Positions 1 to 10,255 of a stretch of 64,000 bases of DNA are shown in pieces. Numbering within the stretch: the stretch's first letter is position 1; each line of letters opens with the position of its first letter. This stretch comes from Lawsonibacter asaccharolyticus (GTDB taxonomy: Bacteria; Bacillota; Clostridia; Oscillospirales; Oscillospiraceae). The translations under genes were made by a program, and so were the position numbers. The stretch is taken from positions 930,001-994,000 of the forward strand of contig BFBT01000001.1 in NCBI GenBank assembly GCA_003112755.1. The letters are read 5' to 3'. The notes under the pieces were generated by a model. It did not search any database. It had not been told where the DNA came from and saw only the letters and a list, made by a program, of their open reading frames with translations.

Positions 1-145
1 GCCGCTGAAAGGCATCCAGCCCCTCCAGGGCGGTGCCCCGGTACTGCTCCGAGGGGTCCCGGCTCTCCAGCACCTGAGTGAAGGACCGCCCCGCCTCATG
101 ATACATCCCCTTCTCCAGCTTCAGATTGTCGTAGCAATAGGCCAT
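1..145 (-). CDS. Probable phage major capsid protein, N-terminal part (runs off window)
   Basis: Only the first 48 codons are present. The peptide begins MAYCYDNLKLEKGMYHEAG and reads through to the window edge without a stop. The ATG at 145 is preceded by a purine-rich GAGAGAGGAGAG ribosome site. It follows, on the same strand, the terminase, portal, protease and decoration-like genes, which is where a head module normally encodes its major capsid protein. The capsid assignment rests on that position and a loose resemblance to capsid N-termini of gut Firmicute prophages, so it is an inference. It could also be another structural protein. Confidence 0.55.
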   Translation of the reverse strand, partial: MAYCYDNLKLEKGMYHEAGRSFTQVLESRDPSEQYRGTALEGLDAFQR

Positions 146-166
146 CTCAGCTCTCTCCTCTCTGTC

Positions 167-529
167 TCACAGGCAGATCACGGCGCGCTTGCCCGCCGTG
201 TCCGTACTGACCACCAGACACTCCACCCCAGATGGGGACTCTTCGGCCCCGGCGGTCGCCGTCTGGACACCGCCGGCCCCATCCGCCGCCAGCACGTTCC
301 ACCCCAAATCGATGGAGCCCGTCACCGCCACCGGGCAGAATCCCTTCACCTGTACGCCGGCGCACCCGTTCTCATTGGACAGGGCCACGCCGCAGAACTT
401 GTCCCCGGCCGAGCAGGGCCCCACCTGGCCGTTGCCCGTCATCTTCACCACCTGTCCTGCCTTGACCTCCTTCTGGGCGAAAAAGGTGGCCGCCACTGCG
501 CCGATCTCCTCAAAGGAAACCTTGTTCAT
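167..529 (-). CDS. Phage head decoration-like small protein
   Basis: A 120-residue protein beginning MNKVSFEEIGAVAATFFAQ, rich in Gly, Ala and Val, with no membrane segment or signal peptide. The beta-rich pattern (QVVKMTGNGQVGPCSAGDKF, then CGVALSNENGCAGVQVKG) resembles small capsid-stabilising or decoration proteins. It lies between the protease and the putative capsid gene, the usual place for such a protein. The ATG at 529 follows a GGGAGGGA ribosome site. No catalytic motif is visible. The role is inferred from position and size; a scaffold-associated protein is possible. Confidence 0.5.
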   Translation of the reverse strand: MNKVSFEEIGAVAATFFAQKEVKAGQVVKMTGNGQVGPCSAGDKFCGVALSNENGCAGVQVKGFCPVAVTGSIDLGWNVLAADGAGGVQTATAGAEESPSGVECLVVSTDTAGKRAVICL

Positions 530-571
530 TCCCGATCCCTCCCGATTTATTTTGTAAAGACGGCCCCGCCG

Positions 572-1498
572 TCAGATCAAAAAAGCCCCGTCCGGCCGCT
601 CCGGCATCCCGTCCCCGTTACCGTAGGACAGCTGCGGGGCGATGGGGTAGCGCTCCGCCGCCCGCCGCTGATAATTCTCCCGCAACTCCAGCAGCTCCTT
701 TTCCTCCAGCCGGTCCGCGATGTGCCGGAGGGTCTCCGCCCCCACCTGGCGCTCCGCCAGCAGGCCCAGCCGGACCACCTCGTTCCGCAGTCCCGTCAGA
801 TAGCGGCGCCCCAGCTCGGCCGCCCGCTCCAGATCTTCCAGCTCGGCTGCGGCGGCGGGCTCTCCCAGCGCCAGCTGCTTCAGCGAAGGGCTCCCTCCGG
901 CCCGCTTCATCACTCCAGCCCTGGGCTGGGCGGGCACTGCGACAAAGGAGAACTCGAAAGCGTCTGTGGCCTCCAGCAAACGCGCGCAGCACAGCCTGCC
1001 GTCGTACCGCTTTCCCTTCTCGTGGGCGCACCTGCCCATGTCCGACCCGCAGATGGAGCACTCTGCCCGCTTTACCGCGCAGCCCACGCTGACCTCCCGC
1101 TTGATACCCCCTTCGATCTCCGCGATCAGGTCCTGGTTTCCCTGGGTCCGCACCATGTAGGCGTACCCCTTCAGATAGCAGGCGGGCTCTCCCAGCGCCG
1201 TGCGTATCCCCTCCTCCCGGACCACTTCCGTCCGGTAGATGCGGGCCGTCTGACCGCCGGCGCTCCACCTGTGGTCAAAGATCCCGCTCTTGCCCACAAA
1301 CAGCTCCGCCAGCTGCTCCAGGGTGGCCTGTGGAAACTGCTCCCCGTCCCGGTCCACCTCGTTGTCGCACAGCCGCACCGCGAACAGATAGACCTCCGCC
1401 GCTGTCAGCTCCTTCCGGCTCTGCCGGTTGACGAGGGCCAGCTCCTCCTCTGTGGGCTCCACCCTCTGGCCCCCAAGGGCCTCCTTTTCTACCTTCAT
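572..1498 (-). CDS. Putative phage prohead protease / capsid maturation protein
   Basis: A 308-residue protein. The ATG at 1498 overlaps the portal stop as ATGA, so the two are translationally coupled; a longer upstream reading would run into the portal gene. The N-terminal half holds a phage-protease-like region (DNEVDRDGEQF near residue 48, GIFDHRWSAGGQTARIYRTE near residue 80, then REVSVGC). Four cysteines (CSICGSDMGRC plus CC) could bind metal. The C-terminal third is charged and helical, as expected of a scaffold. It would process the scaffold or capsid during head assembly. The catalytic residues cannot be named with certainty. The call rests on order (terminase, portal, protease, capsid) and the HxW/EVSVG pattern. 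Confidence 0.6.
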   Translation of the reverse strand: MKVEKEALGGQRVEPTEEELALVNRQSRKELTAAEVYLFAVRLCDNEVDRDGEQFPQATLEQLAELFVGKSGIFDHRWSAGGQTARIYRTEVVREEGIRTALGEPACYLKGYAYMVRTQGNQDLIAEIEGGIKREVSVGCAVKRAECSICGSDMGRCAHEKGKRYDGRLCCARLLEATDAFEFSFVAVPAQPRAGVMKRAGGSPSLKQLALGEPAAAAELEDLERAAELGRRYLTGLRNEVVRLGLLAERQVGAETLRHIADRLEEKELLELRENYQRRAAERYPIAPQLSYGNGDGMPERPDGAFLI

Positions 1499-2640
1499 GT
1501 CCGTTCCTCCTCTCTGATGGCTTCCGCCTGGGCCAGATACAGCTTCGCTCTGGCCTCCTCCACGAAGTCCTGCAAGTTGATGTCCGCCCAGTCCACCGTC
1601 ACATCGCCGCCCCAGCCGTGGAGCCGCAGCCACATCTCACAGATGCGCTCCACCGCCGGCTCCAGGGTCCGGCGCAGGGCGGTGATCTCGCTGGTCATCA
1701 GGTCGGCCTGCTGGGCGCTCATCCGCTCCGTGCTGGACCAGGACAGCCCCAGCAGGAAGGGAGGGATACCGGTGCGGGCAACGAGCTGTTCCAGGATCTG
1801 ACGCACCGGCACCTGGCTGTCCAGCACCTGATTGTCCGCCCCGATGACCTTGATGTCCAGATCCCCCACCGCCACAAAGTCCCGCACGGCCCCCTGCCTG
1901 CCCGCCTGCATGGCGGCGGACCACTCCCCGGCGATTTGCCGGCACCGCTCCTGGGCATAGGCTCCCTCTCCCTCTCCGGGGCGGCAGATGACCGCGAAGC
2001 GCACGTTGCCCATTCGCTCCCAGTTCATCCCCGTGGCCTGGTAGATCTTCAGCAGGATGTCGGTGAGGAAGGGCATGGACCGCAGCAGGGACACCCCGTA
2101 GGGGTGCTCTGTCTCCGGCTGAAAAGGGGTGAACAGCAGCAGCTCCTGCCAGGGCAGGGGCTCACAGGTTCCGCCCAGGCCCCGGGCACACAGCTGAAAG
2201 TCCAGGGGCGAGTCCCCCTCCCGGATCTCCACCTGCTCCGGTCCGGCGCACAGCAGAGCGGCGATCTCCCGGCCCTGGCAGTCCAGCACCAGTTCGCCCA
2301 CCCCCCGCCCGCAGGTGAGCATGGAGTCCAGATAGCAGTCCAGAAAGGACTGGATGCCCCGCTGTCCCCGCCCGGTGGGGACAGTACGGAGGAACCGCTC
2401 CAGCCCCGCCTGGGCGGCGGGCTCCCCGCACTTCACCGCCACTCCGCCGGCCAGCCGGATCAGCTTCCAGATGGCCGCGTCCAGGATGGGCACCGCCTCC
2501 CGGATGGCCCGGTAGAGCTGGAGCTCCCCCGCCCCCAGGGGCACATACCGGTCCAGCACGCCGAAGGGATGCCGTCCGCTCTCCCGGATCTGCACCGCCT
2601 CCGCCCGAGCCGGCCCCTTGTTTCGTTCCCGCCGCTTCAT
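1495..2640 (-). CDS. Phage portal protein
   Basis: A 381-residue protein starting at the ATG at 2640 (MKRRERNKGPARAEAVQIRE), behind a GGAGG site. The open frame continues further upstream but that stretch overlaps terL and has no ribosome site. It shows the alpha-helical pattern of portal proteins: AIREAVPILDAAIWKLIRLA near residue 45, a central LPWQELLLFTPFQPETEHPYG segment near residue 155, and a C-terminal region with FLLGLSWSSTERMSAQQADL. Portals form the dodecameric ring through which DNA is packaged. It sits 37 bp after terL and overlaps the downstream protease gene by 4 bp. Confidence 0.8.
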   Translation of the reverse strand: MKRRERNKGPARAEAVQIRESGRHPFGVLDRYVPLGAGELQLYRAIREAVPILDAAIWKLIRLAGGVAVKCGEPAAQAGLERFLRTVPTGRGQRGIQSFLDCYLDSMLTCGRGVGELVLDCQGREIAALLCAGPEQVEIREGDSPLDFQLCARGLGGTCEPLPWQELLLFTPFQPETEHPYGVSLLRSMPFLTDILLKIYQATGMNWERMGNVRFAVICRPGEGEGAYAQERCRQIAGEWSAAMQAGRQGAVRDFVAVGDLDIKVIGADNQVLDSQVPVRQILEQLVARTGIPPFLLGLSWSSTERMSAQQADLMTSEITALRRTLEPAVERICEMWLRLHGWGGDVTVDWADINLQDFVEEARAKLYLAQAEAIREEERT

Positions 2641-2677
2641 CGCAAAAGCCTCCTTTGCCTCTTCCGGCCCCTGCCGG

Positions 2678-3934
2678 TCAAAATATCCTCCGTTCCACGC
2701 TCCCGGCCCAGCTGCCGCCGCGCTCCTTTGCCGCCACCGTGACGGCAAAATACCGGATGTCATCCATTGCGTGGTCATGTTCCTTGCACACCTGGTCCCG
2801 CCCTCCGGCGCTGGTGTCCCAGCGGTACAGCCCGAACTCCCGGATGGCGTCTCCGCACCCGGGACAGATGACCAGCCGGCCCGTCCGCAGCAGCTCCGCT
2901 GTGGTGCGGATGCCGGAGAGCACCTCGTTCTCCGCCCGCCGCACCTGCCAGCCCCGCCGCCGCAGGCACTCCAGAAAGCTGGCGGCGGAGGGGTCTGCCA
3001 CCACCTCCCTGATGGGCCGCCCGTCCGCCAGTGCCTCCAGCGCGTCGGCGTATTCGCTGTCCGTCTTCTGCCGCCCCTCCCGGCGGGAGTCGTAATAGAA
3101 CTCCTCCACCCGGTACCACGCCTCCCCCCACCGCCCCCAAAGTCCCATAGAGGTGGGGTTCACCGTACCGTAGTCGCAGGAGATATACCACTCCGCCGCC
3201 CGCCCCTCCGGCGGCTCGCACACCATCTCCCGGGAGAAGAAGTCATATACCAGCCCTGCCGCCGCGGTCCATTCCCCCAGCACGAACCGGCGGTAGAAGG
3301 TCCCCTGGAACATGGTCCGGTATCGCTCCCGCACCTGGGGAGACAGGCCCGGGTTGTCCTCCATGGTGAAGTGGAGGTAAAGGGCGTTGCGCTCCCCAGC
3401 CTTCTGGACCCACTCCTGATAGAACCAGTGTCCCGGCCCCTCCGGGTTGCAGGAGAACCACAGCCTGGCCCCCTGGACCGAGCACCGGGCGCAGCACTGC
3501 TCCACAAAGGAGCGGGGCATCAGAACAGCCTCGTCCAGCAGCGCCCCCGCCAGGGTCACCCCCTGGATGCGTGCCGCCGCCCCCTCGTCCCCTCCGCCGA
3601 ACAGGCAGAAGATGTTCCGCCGCCGCCCCAGGGACACCGTCACCTCCCCCCGGGTCAGCTGCTCCCGGCACTGGAATCCCATCCCTCTCAACAGGGGCAG
3701 CACCTCTCCCGTCAGGTTCCGCCGCACCCCCTCCATGCTCCGGCCGCACAGGGCGAATCTCCGCCCCTGGAAGCGGGCCATGGCCCACAGGAAGAAGGAC
3801 AGGCCTAAGCACAGGGTCTTGCCGCTGCGCACCGCGCCGTCGCAGATGATGGCGCTCTTCTCCCAGTGGGGAGACCCCTCTCGCCACCAGGTCAGCACCT
3901 GCCGCTGTTTGGGGGAGAACCTCAGCGCTCCCAT
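2678..3934 (-). CDS. terL: Phage terminase large subunit, PBSX type
   Basis: A 418-residue DNA-packaging motor. The N-terminal ATPase shows a Walker A motif, GAVRSGKT (about residues 33-40), and a Walker B-like segment, LAGALLDEAVLM (about residues 128-139). The C-terminal nuclease half has ISCDYGTVNPTSMGLWG (about 250), VVADPSAASFLECLRRRGW (about 310) and a late HAMDDIRYF with an acidic pair. It would translocate DNA into the prohead and cut it. The gene starts within the end of the small-subunit gene (13-bp overlap) behind a GGAGGAG site. Base composition matches the host genes nearby, which suggests long residence. Confidence 0.9.
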   Translation of the reverse strand: MGALRFSPKQRQVLTWWREGSPHWEKSAIICDGAVRSGKTLCLGLSFFLWAMARFQGRRFALCGRSMEGVRRNLTGEVLPLLRGMGFQCREQLTRGEVTVSLGRRRNIFCLFGGGDEGAAARIQGVTLAGALLDEAVLMPRSFVEQCCARCSVQGARLWFSCNPEGPGHWFYQEWVQKAGERNALYLHFTMEDNPGLSPQVRERYRTMFQGTFYRRFVLGEWTAAAGLVYDFFSREMVCEPPEGRAAEWYISCDYGTVNPTSMGLWGRWGEAWYRVEEFYYDSRREGRQKTDSEYADALEALADGRPIREVVADPSAASFLECLRRRGWQVRRAENEVLSGIRTTAELLRTGRLVICPGCGDAIREFGLYRWDTSAGGRDQVCKEHDHAMDDIRYFAVTVAAKERGGSWAGSVERRIF

Positions 3935-4239
3935 TCCGGCTCCTCCGCCGTCCCGCCCAGGGTCCGCAGCAGCTCCTCCGCTTCCGTCTCCCGGTTCTCC
4001 CGGATCAGCTCCATCAGCTTTTCCAGGGCCTTGAGCCGGTCGGTGAACTTGATCTCCACCGCTCCGTTCCCCGCCCGCTTGAACTCCGTCATAGCCGTCA
4101 GGTCCAGCCCGTCGATGGCCTCCAGCGCCTCCCCGGACAGATAGGCCAGCTTGACGGCGTCATTCACTCTCGCCCGAGTCAGTCGTCGCACCTGCCGGAT
4201 CAGCTGCTCTCGCTGCCGCTTTTCTTCCGCCTTGCTCAC
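3922..4239 (-). CDS. Phage terminase small subunit-like protein
   Basis: A 105-residue protein from the GTG at 4239, preceded by a strong GAGGAGGG ribosome site; a longer frame exists upstream but lacks a good start. The N-terminus (SKAEEKRQREQLIRQVRRL) and the segment TRARVNDAVKLAYLSGE look like a DNA-binding helical domain. The C-terminus is acidic and helical (MELIRENRETEAEELLRTLG), typical for oligomerising small terminases. It would recognise the packaging site and load TerL, which it overlaps by 13 bp. It is the outermost phage gene in this window; beyond it the gene order becomes ordinary chromosome. Confidence 0.7.
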   Translation of the reverse strand: MSKAEEKRQREQLIRQVRRLTRARVNDAVKLAYLSGEALEAIDGLDLTAMTEFKRAGNGAVEIKFTDRLKALEKLMELIRENRETEAEELLRTLGGTAEEPEWER

Positions 4240-4436
4240 CCCATCACCCTCCTCACCCCTGGTCCGACTTCGGAAAAAGTTGTACAGACCCGTCCACGCA
4301 GGCCAAAAATTTTTGAAAAATTTTTGCATCATGCAACGATTTGCGCAGAAAAAAATACCGGTCCGCTGCGGCGTATAGAAGTCCTCGCCCCTCCACATCC
4401 TTTTCACAGAAACATTTGGATTTGGAGGGACCCGCC
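4240..4436. other. Phage/chromosome junction spacer with AT-rich direct repeats
   Basis: A 197-bp divergent spacer between the outermost phage gene and dacF. It holds two consecutive copies of AAAAATTTTTG (about 4304-4326) in an otherwise GC-rich setting, then TTGCATCATGCAA, a short palindrome. No integrase, attachment repeat or tRNA is visible. Promoters for one or both sides presumably lie here, but none is convincing enough to place. Confidence 0.4.
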
Positions 4437-5591
4437 ATGAACCGTTTCCTTTCTTTGGCGCTGGCCGCCCTGCTGCTGGCGCCCTGTGTATCTGCTGCTG
4501 ACCTCCCCGCCTCCGCCGCCCCCTCCGGGCCGGAGACAGCCGCCGCCTCTGCGGTGCTGATGGAGAAGGAGAGCGGCGCTGTCCTCTACGAAAAAGACGC
4601 CCGCCAGAAGCTGGAGCCCGCCAGCGTCACCAAGATCATGACCCTGCTTCTCATCATGGAAGCCCTGGACAGCGGCCGCATTGCCCGGGACGACATGGTG
4701 ACCGTCTCCGCTTATGCCGCCGGCATGGGCGGTTCCCAGGTCTACCTGAAGGAGGGGGAGCAGATGTCCGTCTCCGAGCTGCTCAAGTGCATCACTGTGG
4801 TCTCCGGCAATGACGCCGCTGTGGCCATGGCCGAGTATCTTTCCGGCAGCGAGGCCGACTTTGTTGCCGAGATGAACCTCCGGGCCCGTGAGCTGGGCAT
4901 GGCTGACACCAACTTCGTCAACTGCACCGGCCTCCCCGCCCAGGGCCACCTCACCTCCGCTCACGACATCGCCCTCATGTCCCGGGAGCTGATCCTCAAC
5001 CATCCCAGCATCCGGGAGTACACCACCATCTGGATGGACTCCATCCGGGACGGTGCCTTCGGTCTCACAAACACCAACCGTCTGGTCCGCTTCTATCAGG
5101 GAGCCACCGGCCTCAAGACCGGTTCCACCGATTCCGCCCTGTACTGCGTCTCCGCCACCGCCGAGCGGGACGGCATGGAACTCATCGCCGTGGTGATGAA
5201 GTCTCCCACCTCCGCTCAGCGCTTTGAAGACGCCAAAGCCCTTCTGGATTACGGCTTCGCCAACTATACGCTCGCCCGGGTCTATCCCGATGTCCCACTG
5301 GCCCCCGTGGAGGTGCTGCTGGGCACCACCGCCCAGGTCCAGCCTCAGTTGGAGCGGGAGTGTTCCCTCCTGGTCCGGAAGGGGGAGGAGGGCCTGATCT
5401 CCACCCAGATCCAGCTCGCCCAGGACCTGGAGGCCCCGGTGGAGCGGGGGCAGAAACTGGGGCAGATGGTGGTCACTGTGGACGGCGAGGTCCGGGACAC
5501 CATCCCCATCGTCGCCTCCCAGCAGGTGGACCGCCTCACCATTCCCGGCATCTTTGGAAAGATGTTTCAGCGGCTGCTGATGGCCCGCTGA
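4437..5591 (+). CDS. dacF: Serine-type D-Ala-D-Ala carboxypeptidase (penicillin-binding protein 5/DacF family)
   Basis: A 384-residue exported enzyme that trims the terminal D-Ala from peptidoglycan stem peptides. A signal peptide covers roughly residues 1-20 (LSLALAALLLAPCVSA). The three active-site motifs are present: SVTK (S63-K66), SGN (S123-N125) and KTG (K227-G229). The C-terminal domain (about 280-384) is the beta-rich PBP5 tail ending in a short amphipathic segment (FGKMFQRLLM) that could touch the membrane. The ATG at 4437 sits after TTGGAGGGA, and only this start gives the signal peptide at the N-terminus. Family members act in vegetative wall maturation or in the spore wall; the sequence does not decide which. 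Confidence 0.92.
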   Translation: MNRFLSLALAALLLAPCVSAADLPASAAPSGPETAAASAVLMEKESGAVLYEKDARQKLEPASVTKIMTLLLIMEALDSGRIARDDMVTVSAYAAGMGGSQVYLKEGEQMSVSELLKCITVVSGNDAAVAMAEYLSGSEADFVAEMNLRARELGMADTNFVNCTGLPAQGHLTSAHDIALMSRELILNHPSIREYTTIWMDSIRDGAFGLTNTNRLVRFYQGATGLKTGSTDSALYCVSATAERDGMELIAVVMKSPTSAQRFEDAKALLDYGFANYTLARVYPDVPLAPVEVLLGTTAQVQPQLERECSLLVRKGEEGLISTQIQLAQDLEAPVERGQKLGQMVVTVDGEVRDTIPIVASQQVDRLTIPGIFGKMFQRLLMAR

Positions 5592-5600
5592 CGCCCTGTT

Positions 5601-5629
5601 CGGAGCTCCCCGGCCGCCGGGGGGCTCCG
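5601..5629 (+). terminator. Intrinsic terminator after dacF
   Basis: A 13-bp stem (CGGAGCTCCCCGG with one wobble pair) and a 3-nt loop, followed by the moderately T-rich AATAAATTCCATTTT. It separates dacF from the glycogen promoter. Confidence 0.65.
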
Positions 5630-5657
5630 AATAAATTCCATTTTACCGGCTTTTCAC

Positions 5658-5686
5658 TTGACGCGTCCTCTCTTCTGTTGTATAAT
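5658..5686 (+). promoter_or_regulatory. Sigma-A promoter of the glycogen operon
   Basis: TTGACG, 17 bp, TATAAT, about 80 bp before glgB. This is close to consensus and is probably the main promoter for glgB-glgC-glgD-glgA. Confidence 0.85.
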
Positions 5687-5772
5687 TTTTATAAATATAG
5701 AGGAGAATTTTTGGTTTTTGTTCGTGCTTTTCGACCATTTGTGACACAAAAGAGTGATTTGAGGTGGTTTCA

Positions 5773-7779
5773 TTGGCCAAAACGAAGAAAAATGCCCCGG
5801 TTTATGCCCCGGAACATGAACTGAGAGCGTTCAGTGATGGACACAGCACCCATGCCTGGGAGTGCTTCGGCGCCCATGCCGGCGAGCAGGACGGTGTCCC
5901 CGGCTACTATTTCCGAGTCTGGGCCCCCAACGCCCAGCAGGTGTGTGTCTTTGGTTATTTCAACGACTGGGACCCCAACGCCAACCCTCTGACCCCTGTT
6001 CAGGGCGGCATCTGGGAGGGGTTCATCCCCGGCCTTCAGCAGTATGACGCGTATAAATATGCAGTACATACCAAGGATGGCCGCCTGACCGGCAAGGCTG
6101 ACCCCTTTGCCTTCCACGCAGAGACTCGCCCAGGCACCGCCTCCAAGCTTTACGACCTCTCCGGTTACCAGTGGGGGGACCGGGCCTGGCTGGACTATCG
6201 GGCCAAAAACGCCCCCTACCGCCGCCCTATGAACATCTATGAATGTCACCTGGGCTCCTGGCGCCGCACGGGGGAAGGGGAGTTCCTCAGCTACCGGGAT
6301 CTGGCCGCCTATCTGGTCCCCTATGTGAAGGAGCTGGGCTTCACCCATGTGGAGCTCCTCCCTGTCACCGAACATCCCCTGGATGCCTCCTGGGGTTACC
6401 AGTGTACCGGCTACTTTGCCGCCACCAGCCGCTTCGGTACCCCCCACGACCTGATGTATTTCGTGGACCAGATGCACCAGGCTGGCATCGGCGTCATCAT
6501 GGACTGGGTCCCCGCCCACTTCCCCCGGGATGAGTTCGGCCTCTATCACTTTGACGGCACCCCCACCTACGAGTATGCTGACCCCCGGAAGGGAGAGCAC
6601 GCCGACTGGGGCACCAACGTCTTTGACTACGGACGCAACGAGGTGCGCTCCTTCCTCTACTCCTCCGCCATGTTTTGGCTGGATGAGTTCCATTTTGACG
6701 GCCTGCGGGTGGATGCGGTCTCCTCCATGCTCTACCTGGACTATGCCCGCAAGCCCGGAGAGTGGATACCCAACATCCACGGCGGTAAGGAGAACCTGGA
6801 GGCCATCGAGTTCCTCCAGCGCCTCAACGAGATGGTCTTCGGTGCCCATCCCGACGTGCTGATGATTGCGGAGGAGTCCACCGCCTGGCCCAAGGTCACC
6901 TATCCGGTGAGCGACGGGGGCCTGGGCTTCAACTTCAAGTGGAACATGGGCTGGATGAACGACATCTGCCACTACATCAAAATGGACCCATACTTCCGGC
7001 AGTTCAACCACCGGGACATCACCTTCTCCCTGGTGTATGCCTTCTCGGAGAACTACATCCTGCCCCTCTCCCACGACGAGGTGGTCCACATGAAGGGCTC
7101 CTTCTTTGGCAAGATGCCCGGGGACAACCCCATGAAGTTTGCCGGCGTCCGGGTCTTCTATACCTATATGCTTGCCCACCCGGGCAAAAAGCTCACCTTT
7201 ATGGGTGCCGAGTTGGCCCAGTGGAACGAGTGGCACTATGAATATTCCCTGGACTGGCATTTGCTCCAGTACGAGCCCCACCGCCAGACCCAGGAGTTCT
7301 TTAAGGCGGCCAACGCCTTCTATCTGGAGCAGCCCGCCCTCTGGGAGCAGGATGACTCCTGGCAGGGCTTCCAGTGGCTGTGCGCCGATGACAACCAAGC
7401 CAACACTGTCTCCTTCCTCCGCTGGGACAAGGAGGGCAGCCCCCTGCTGGTAGTGTGCAACTTCTCTCCGGTACACCGGAAGGGTTATCGGGTGGGGACC
7501 CCCTTCGCCGGGATGTGGTCCGCTGTGCTGAACACAGATGACGTGTCCTTCGGCGGGGGAGGCCTTGGCGACCAGGACCCTGTACGCACCGAGTACATCC
7601 CCTGCCACGACCAGGACCAGTCCATGGAGATCGACCTGCCCCCCATGGCCGCCGTCATCTACCGCTGTACCCGCAAGTTCCCCAAGCGCAAGCCCAAGGC
7701 GTCCAAATCGGAAAAAACCGGCCCCTCCGGCAAGCGCCCCGCCAAGCCCGGCGCCTCCAAGCGGAAAAAAGAGGCATAA
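5773..7779 (+). CDS. glgB: 1,4-alpha-glucan branching enzyme (GH13)
   Basis: A 668-residue enzyme that introduces alpha-1,6 branches into glycogen. The start is read as TTG at 5773, because GAGGTGG lies 6 bp before it; an in-frame GTG at 5764 falls inside that ribosome site. An N-terminal CBM48-like module (YYFRVWAPNAQQVCVFGYFN, about residues 45-64) precedes the GH13 barrel. Barrel motifs are GVIMDWVPAHF, GLRVDAVSS (nucleophile Asp near 314), MIAEEST (acid Glu near 367) and LSHDEVVH. An unusual extension of about 35 residues, rich in Lys, Pro and Ser (PKRKPKASKSEKTG onward), ends the protein. First gene of the glg operon. Confidence 0.95.
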   Translation: MAKTKKNAPVYAPEHELRAFSDGHSTHAWECFGAHAGEQDGVPGYYFRVWAPNAQQVCVFGYFNDWDPNANPLTPVQGGIWEGFIPGLQQYDAYKYAVHTKDGRLTGKADPFAFHAETRPGTASKLYDLSGYQWGDRAWLDYRAKNAPYRRPMNIYECHLGSWRRTGEGEFLSYRDLAAYLVPYVKELGFTHVELLPVTEHPLDASWGYQCTGYFAATSRFGTPHDLMYFVDQMHQAGIGVIMDWVPAHFPRDEFGLYHFDGTPTYEYADPRKGEHADWGTNVFDYGRNEVRSFLYSSAMFWLDEFHFDGLRVDAVSSMLYLDYARKPGEWIPNIHGGKENLEAIEFLQRLNEMVFGAHPDVLMIAEESTAWPKVTYPVSDGGLGFNFKWNMGWMNDICHYIKMDPYFRQFNHRDITFSLVYAFSENYILPLSHDEVVHMKGSFFGKMPGDNPMKFAGVRVFYTYMLAHPGKKLTFMGAELAQWNEWHYEYSLDWHLLQYEPHRQTQEFFKAANAFYLEQPALWEQDDSWQGFQWLCADDNQANTVSFLRWDKEGSPLLVVCNFSPVHRKGYRVGTPFAGMWSAVLNTDDVSFGGGGLGDQDPVRTEYIPCHDQDQSMEIDLPPMAAVIYRCTRKFPKRKPKASKSEKTGPSGKRPAKPGASKRKKEA

Positions 7780-7863
7780 CCGGACCAGTTTCTCCGTTTG
7801 CTCCTGGTCTGTTATACGATACTTCCCTGTGTGTGCTTATCAATCCAAGAGGTGATGAATGAG

Positions 7864-9068
<1,205 letters not shown>

Positions 9069-9072
<4 letters not shown>

Positions 9073-10187
9073 ACGATCTCCACGGCATCCTGTTTGCCTA
9101 CCATTCTGACTCCAATCTAGGTGAGCTGACCCGCCCCCGCAATACCTGCTCTCTGCCCTTCGGCGGTCGGTACCGCCTGATCGACTTCATGCTCTCCAGC
9201 TATGTCAACGCGGGCATCAGCGACGTGGGCCTGATCGTCCACGAGAGCTATCAGTCCCTGCTGGACCATGTGGGTTCCGGCAAGGACTGGGACCTGAGCC
9301 GCAAGCACGGCGGCCTGCGCATCCTGCCCCCCTTCGGCGTGGCAGAGCGGGGCGGCAGCGGGGAATACCGCGGCAACATGGAGGCGCTGGCGGGCATCTA
9401 CACCTATCTCCAGAACATCCGTCAGGAGTATGTCATCATGGGCTGGGGCGACATGGTGGTCAACCTGCCCGTGGCCGAAGTGTTCCAGCAGCATCTGGAC
9501 AGCGGTGCTGACATCACCATCCTCTGCACCCAGGAGCTGAAGGGCGCCCCCCGCAACACCGTCTACATCACCCAGGGTCCCGATGGACTGGTGAGCGATC
9601 TGTCCATCAATCCCGCTCACGCGGCCAACGCCCTGGAGTCGCTGGAGACCTACATCATCTCCAAAAAGCTGCTGCTGGACATGGTGGACTACTGCGCCGC
9701 CCATAACATCCACAACTTCAGCAGGGGCGTTCTGCTTCCCCGTCTGAGCACCCTGAAGGTGCTGCCCTATCTCCACAGAGGCTATGTGGCCCGCTTCCAG
9801 TCCGTGGCCGACTACTTCCAGCACTCCATGGACCTGCTGGACCCAGCGGTGCGGGCGGACCTGTTCGATCCTGACCGCCCCATCCGGACCAAGGACCAGT
9901 CCAACCCCTCCACCTACTACGGCCCAGACGCCAAATCAATCCACTCCCTGGTGGCGGACGGCTGCTTCATCGAGGGCGAGGTGGAAAACTCCATCCTCTC
10001 CCGCGGCGTCATTGTGGAGGCAGGCGCCAAGGTCTCCAACAGCGTCCTGATGCAGGGGACCATCATCCGCGCAGGTGCCTCCCTGTCCTACACCATCACC
10101 GACAAGAATGTCCAGGTGAATCAGGACCGGATGCTGATGGGCCACTCCACCTATCCGCTGGCCATCTCCAAGGATTCCATCGTCTGA
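9069..10187 (+). CDS. glgD: ADP-glucose pyrophosphorylase regulatory-type subunit GlgD
   Basis: A 372-residue paralogue of GlgC with the same two-domain plan ([20 protein letters not shown] near residue 25; beta-helix repeats in the last 100 residues, such as [20 protein letters not shown]). The glycine-rich catalytic loop of GlgC (LAGGQGSR) is replaced by [16 protein letters not shown], and the GDHIYK motif by [10 protein letters not shown]. This fits the known non-catalytic GlgD of Firmicutes, which forms a hetero-oligomer with GlgC and raises its activity. Its start overlaps the glgC stop. Confidence 0.92.
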
Positions 10188-10193
10188 TCGCAG

Positions 10194-10224
10194 GGGAGGC
10201 CCCTGACCGGACAAGGGGCCTCCC
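10194..10224 (+). promoter_or_regulatory. Intercistronic hairpin between glgD and glgA
   Basis: A perfect 11-bp stem (GGGAGGCCCCT) with a 9-nt loop directly after glgD. No T-run follows, so it is more likely an mRNA processing or stability element than a terminator. Confidence 0.55.
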
Positions 10225-10255
10225 TCCGCGCTGATATGAAGAAAGGAACTGATCT

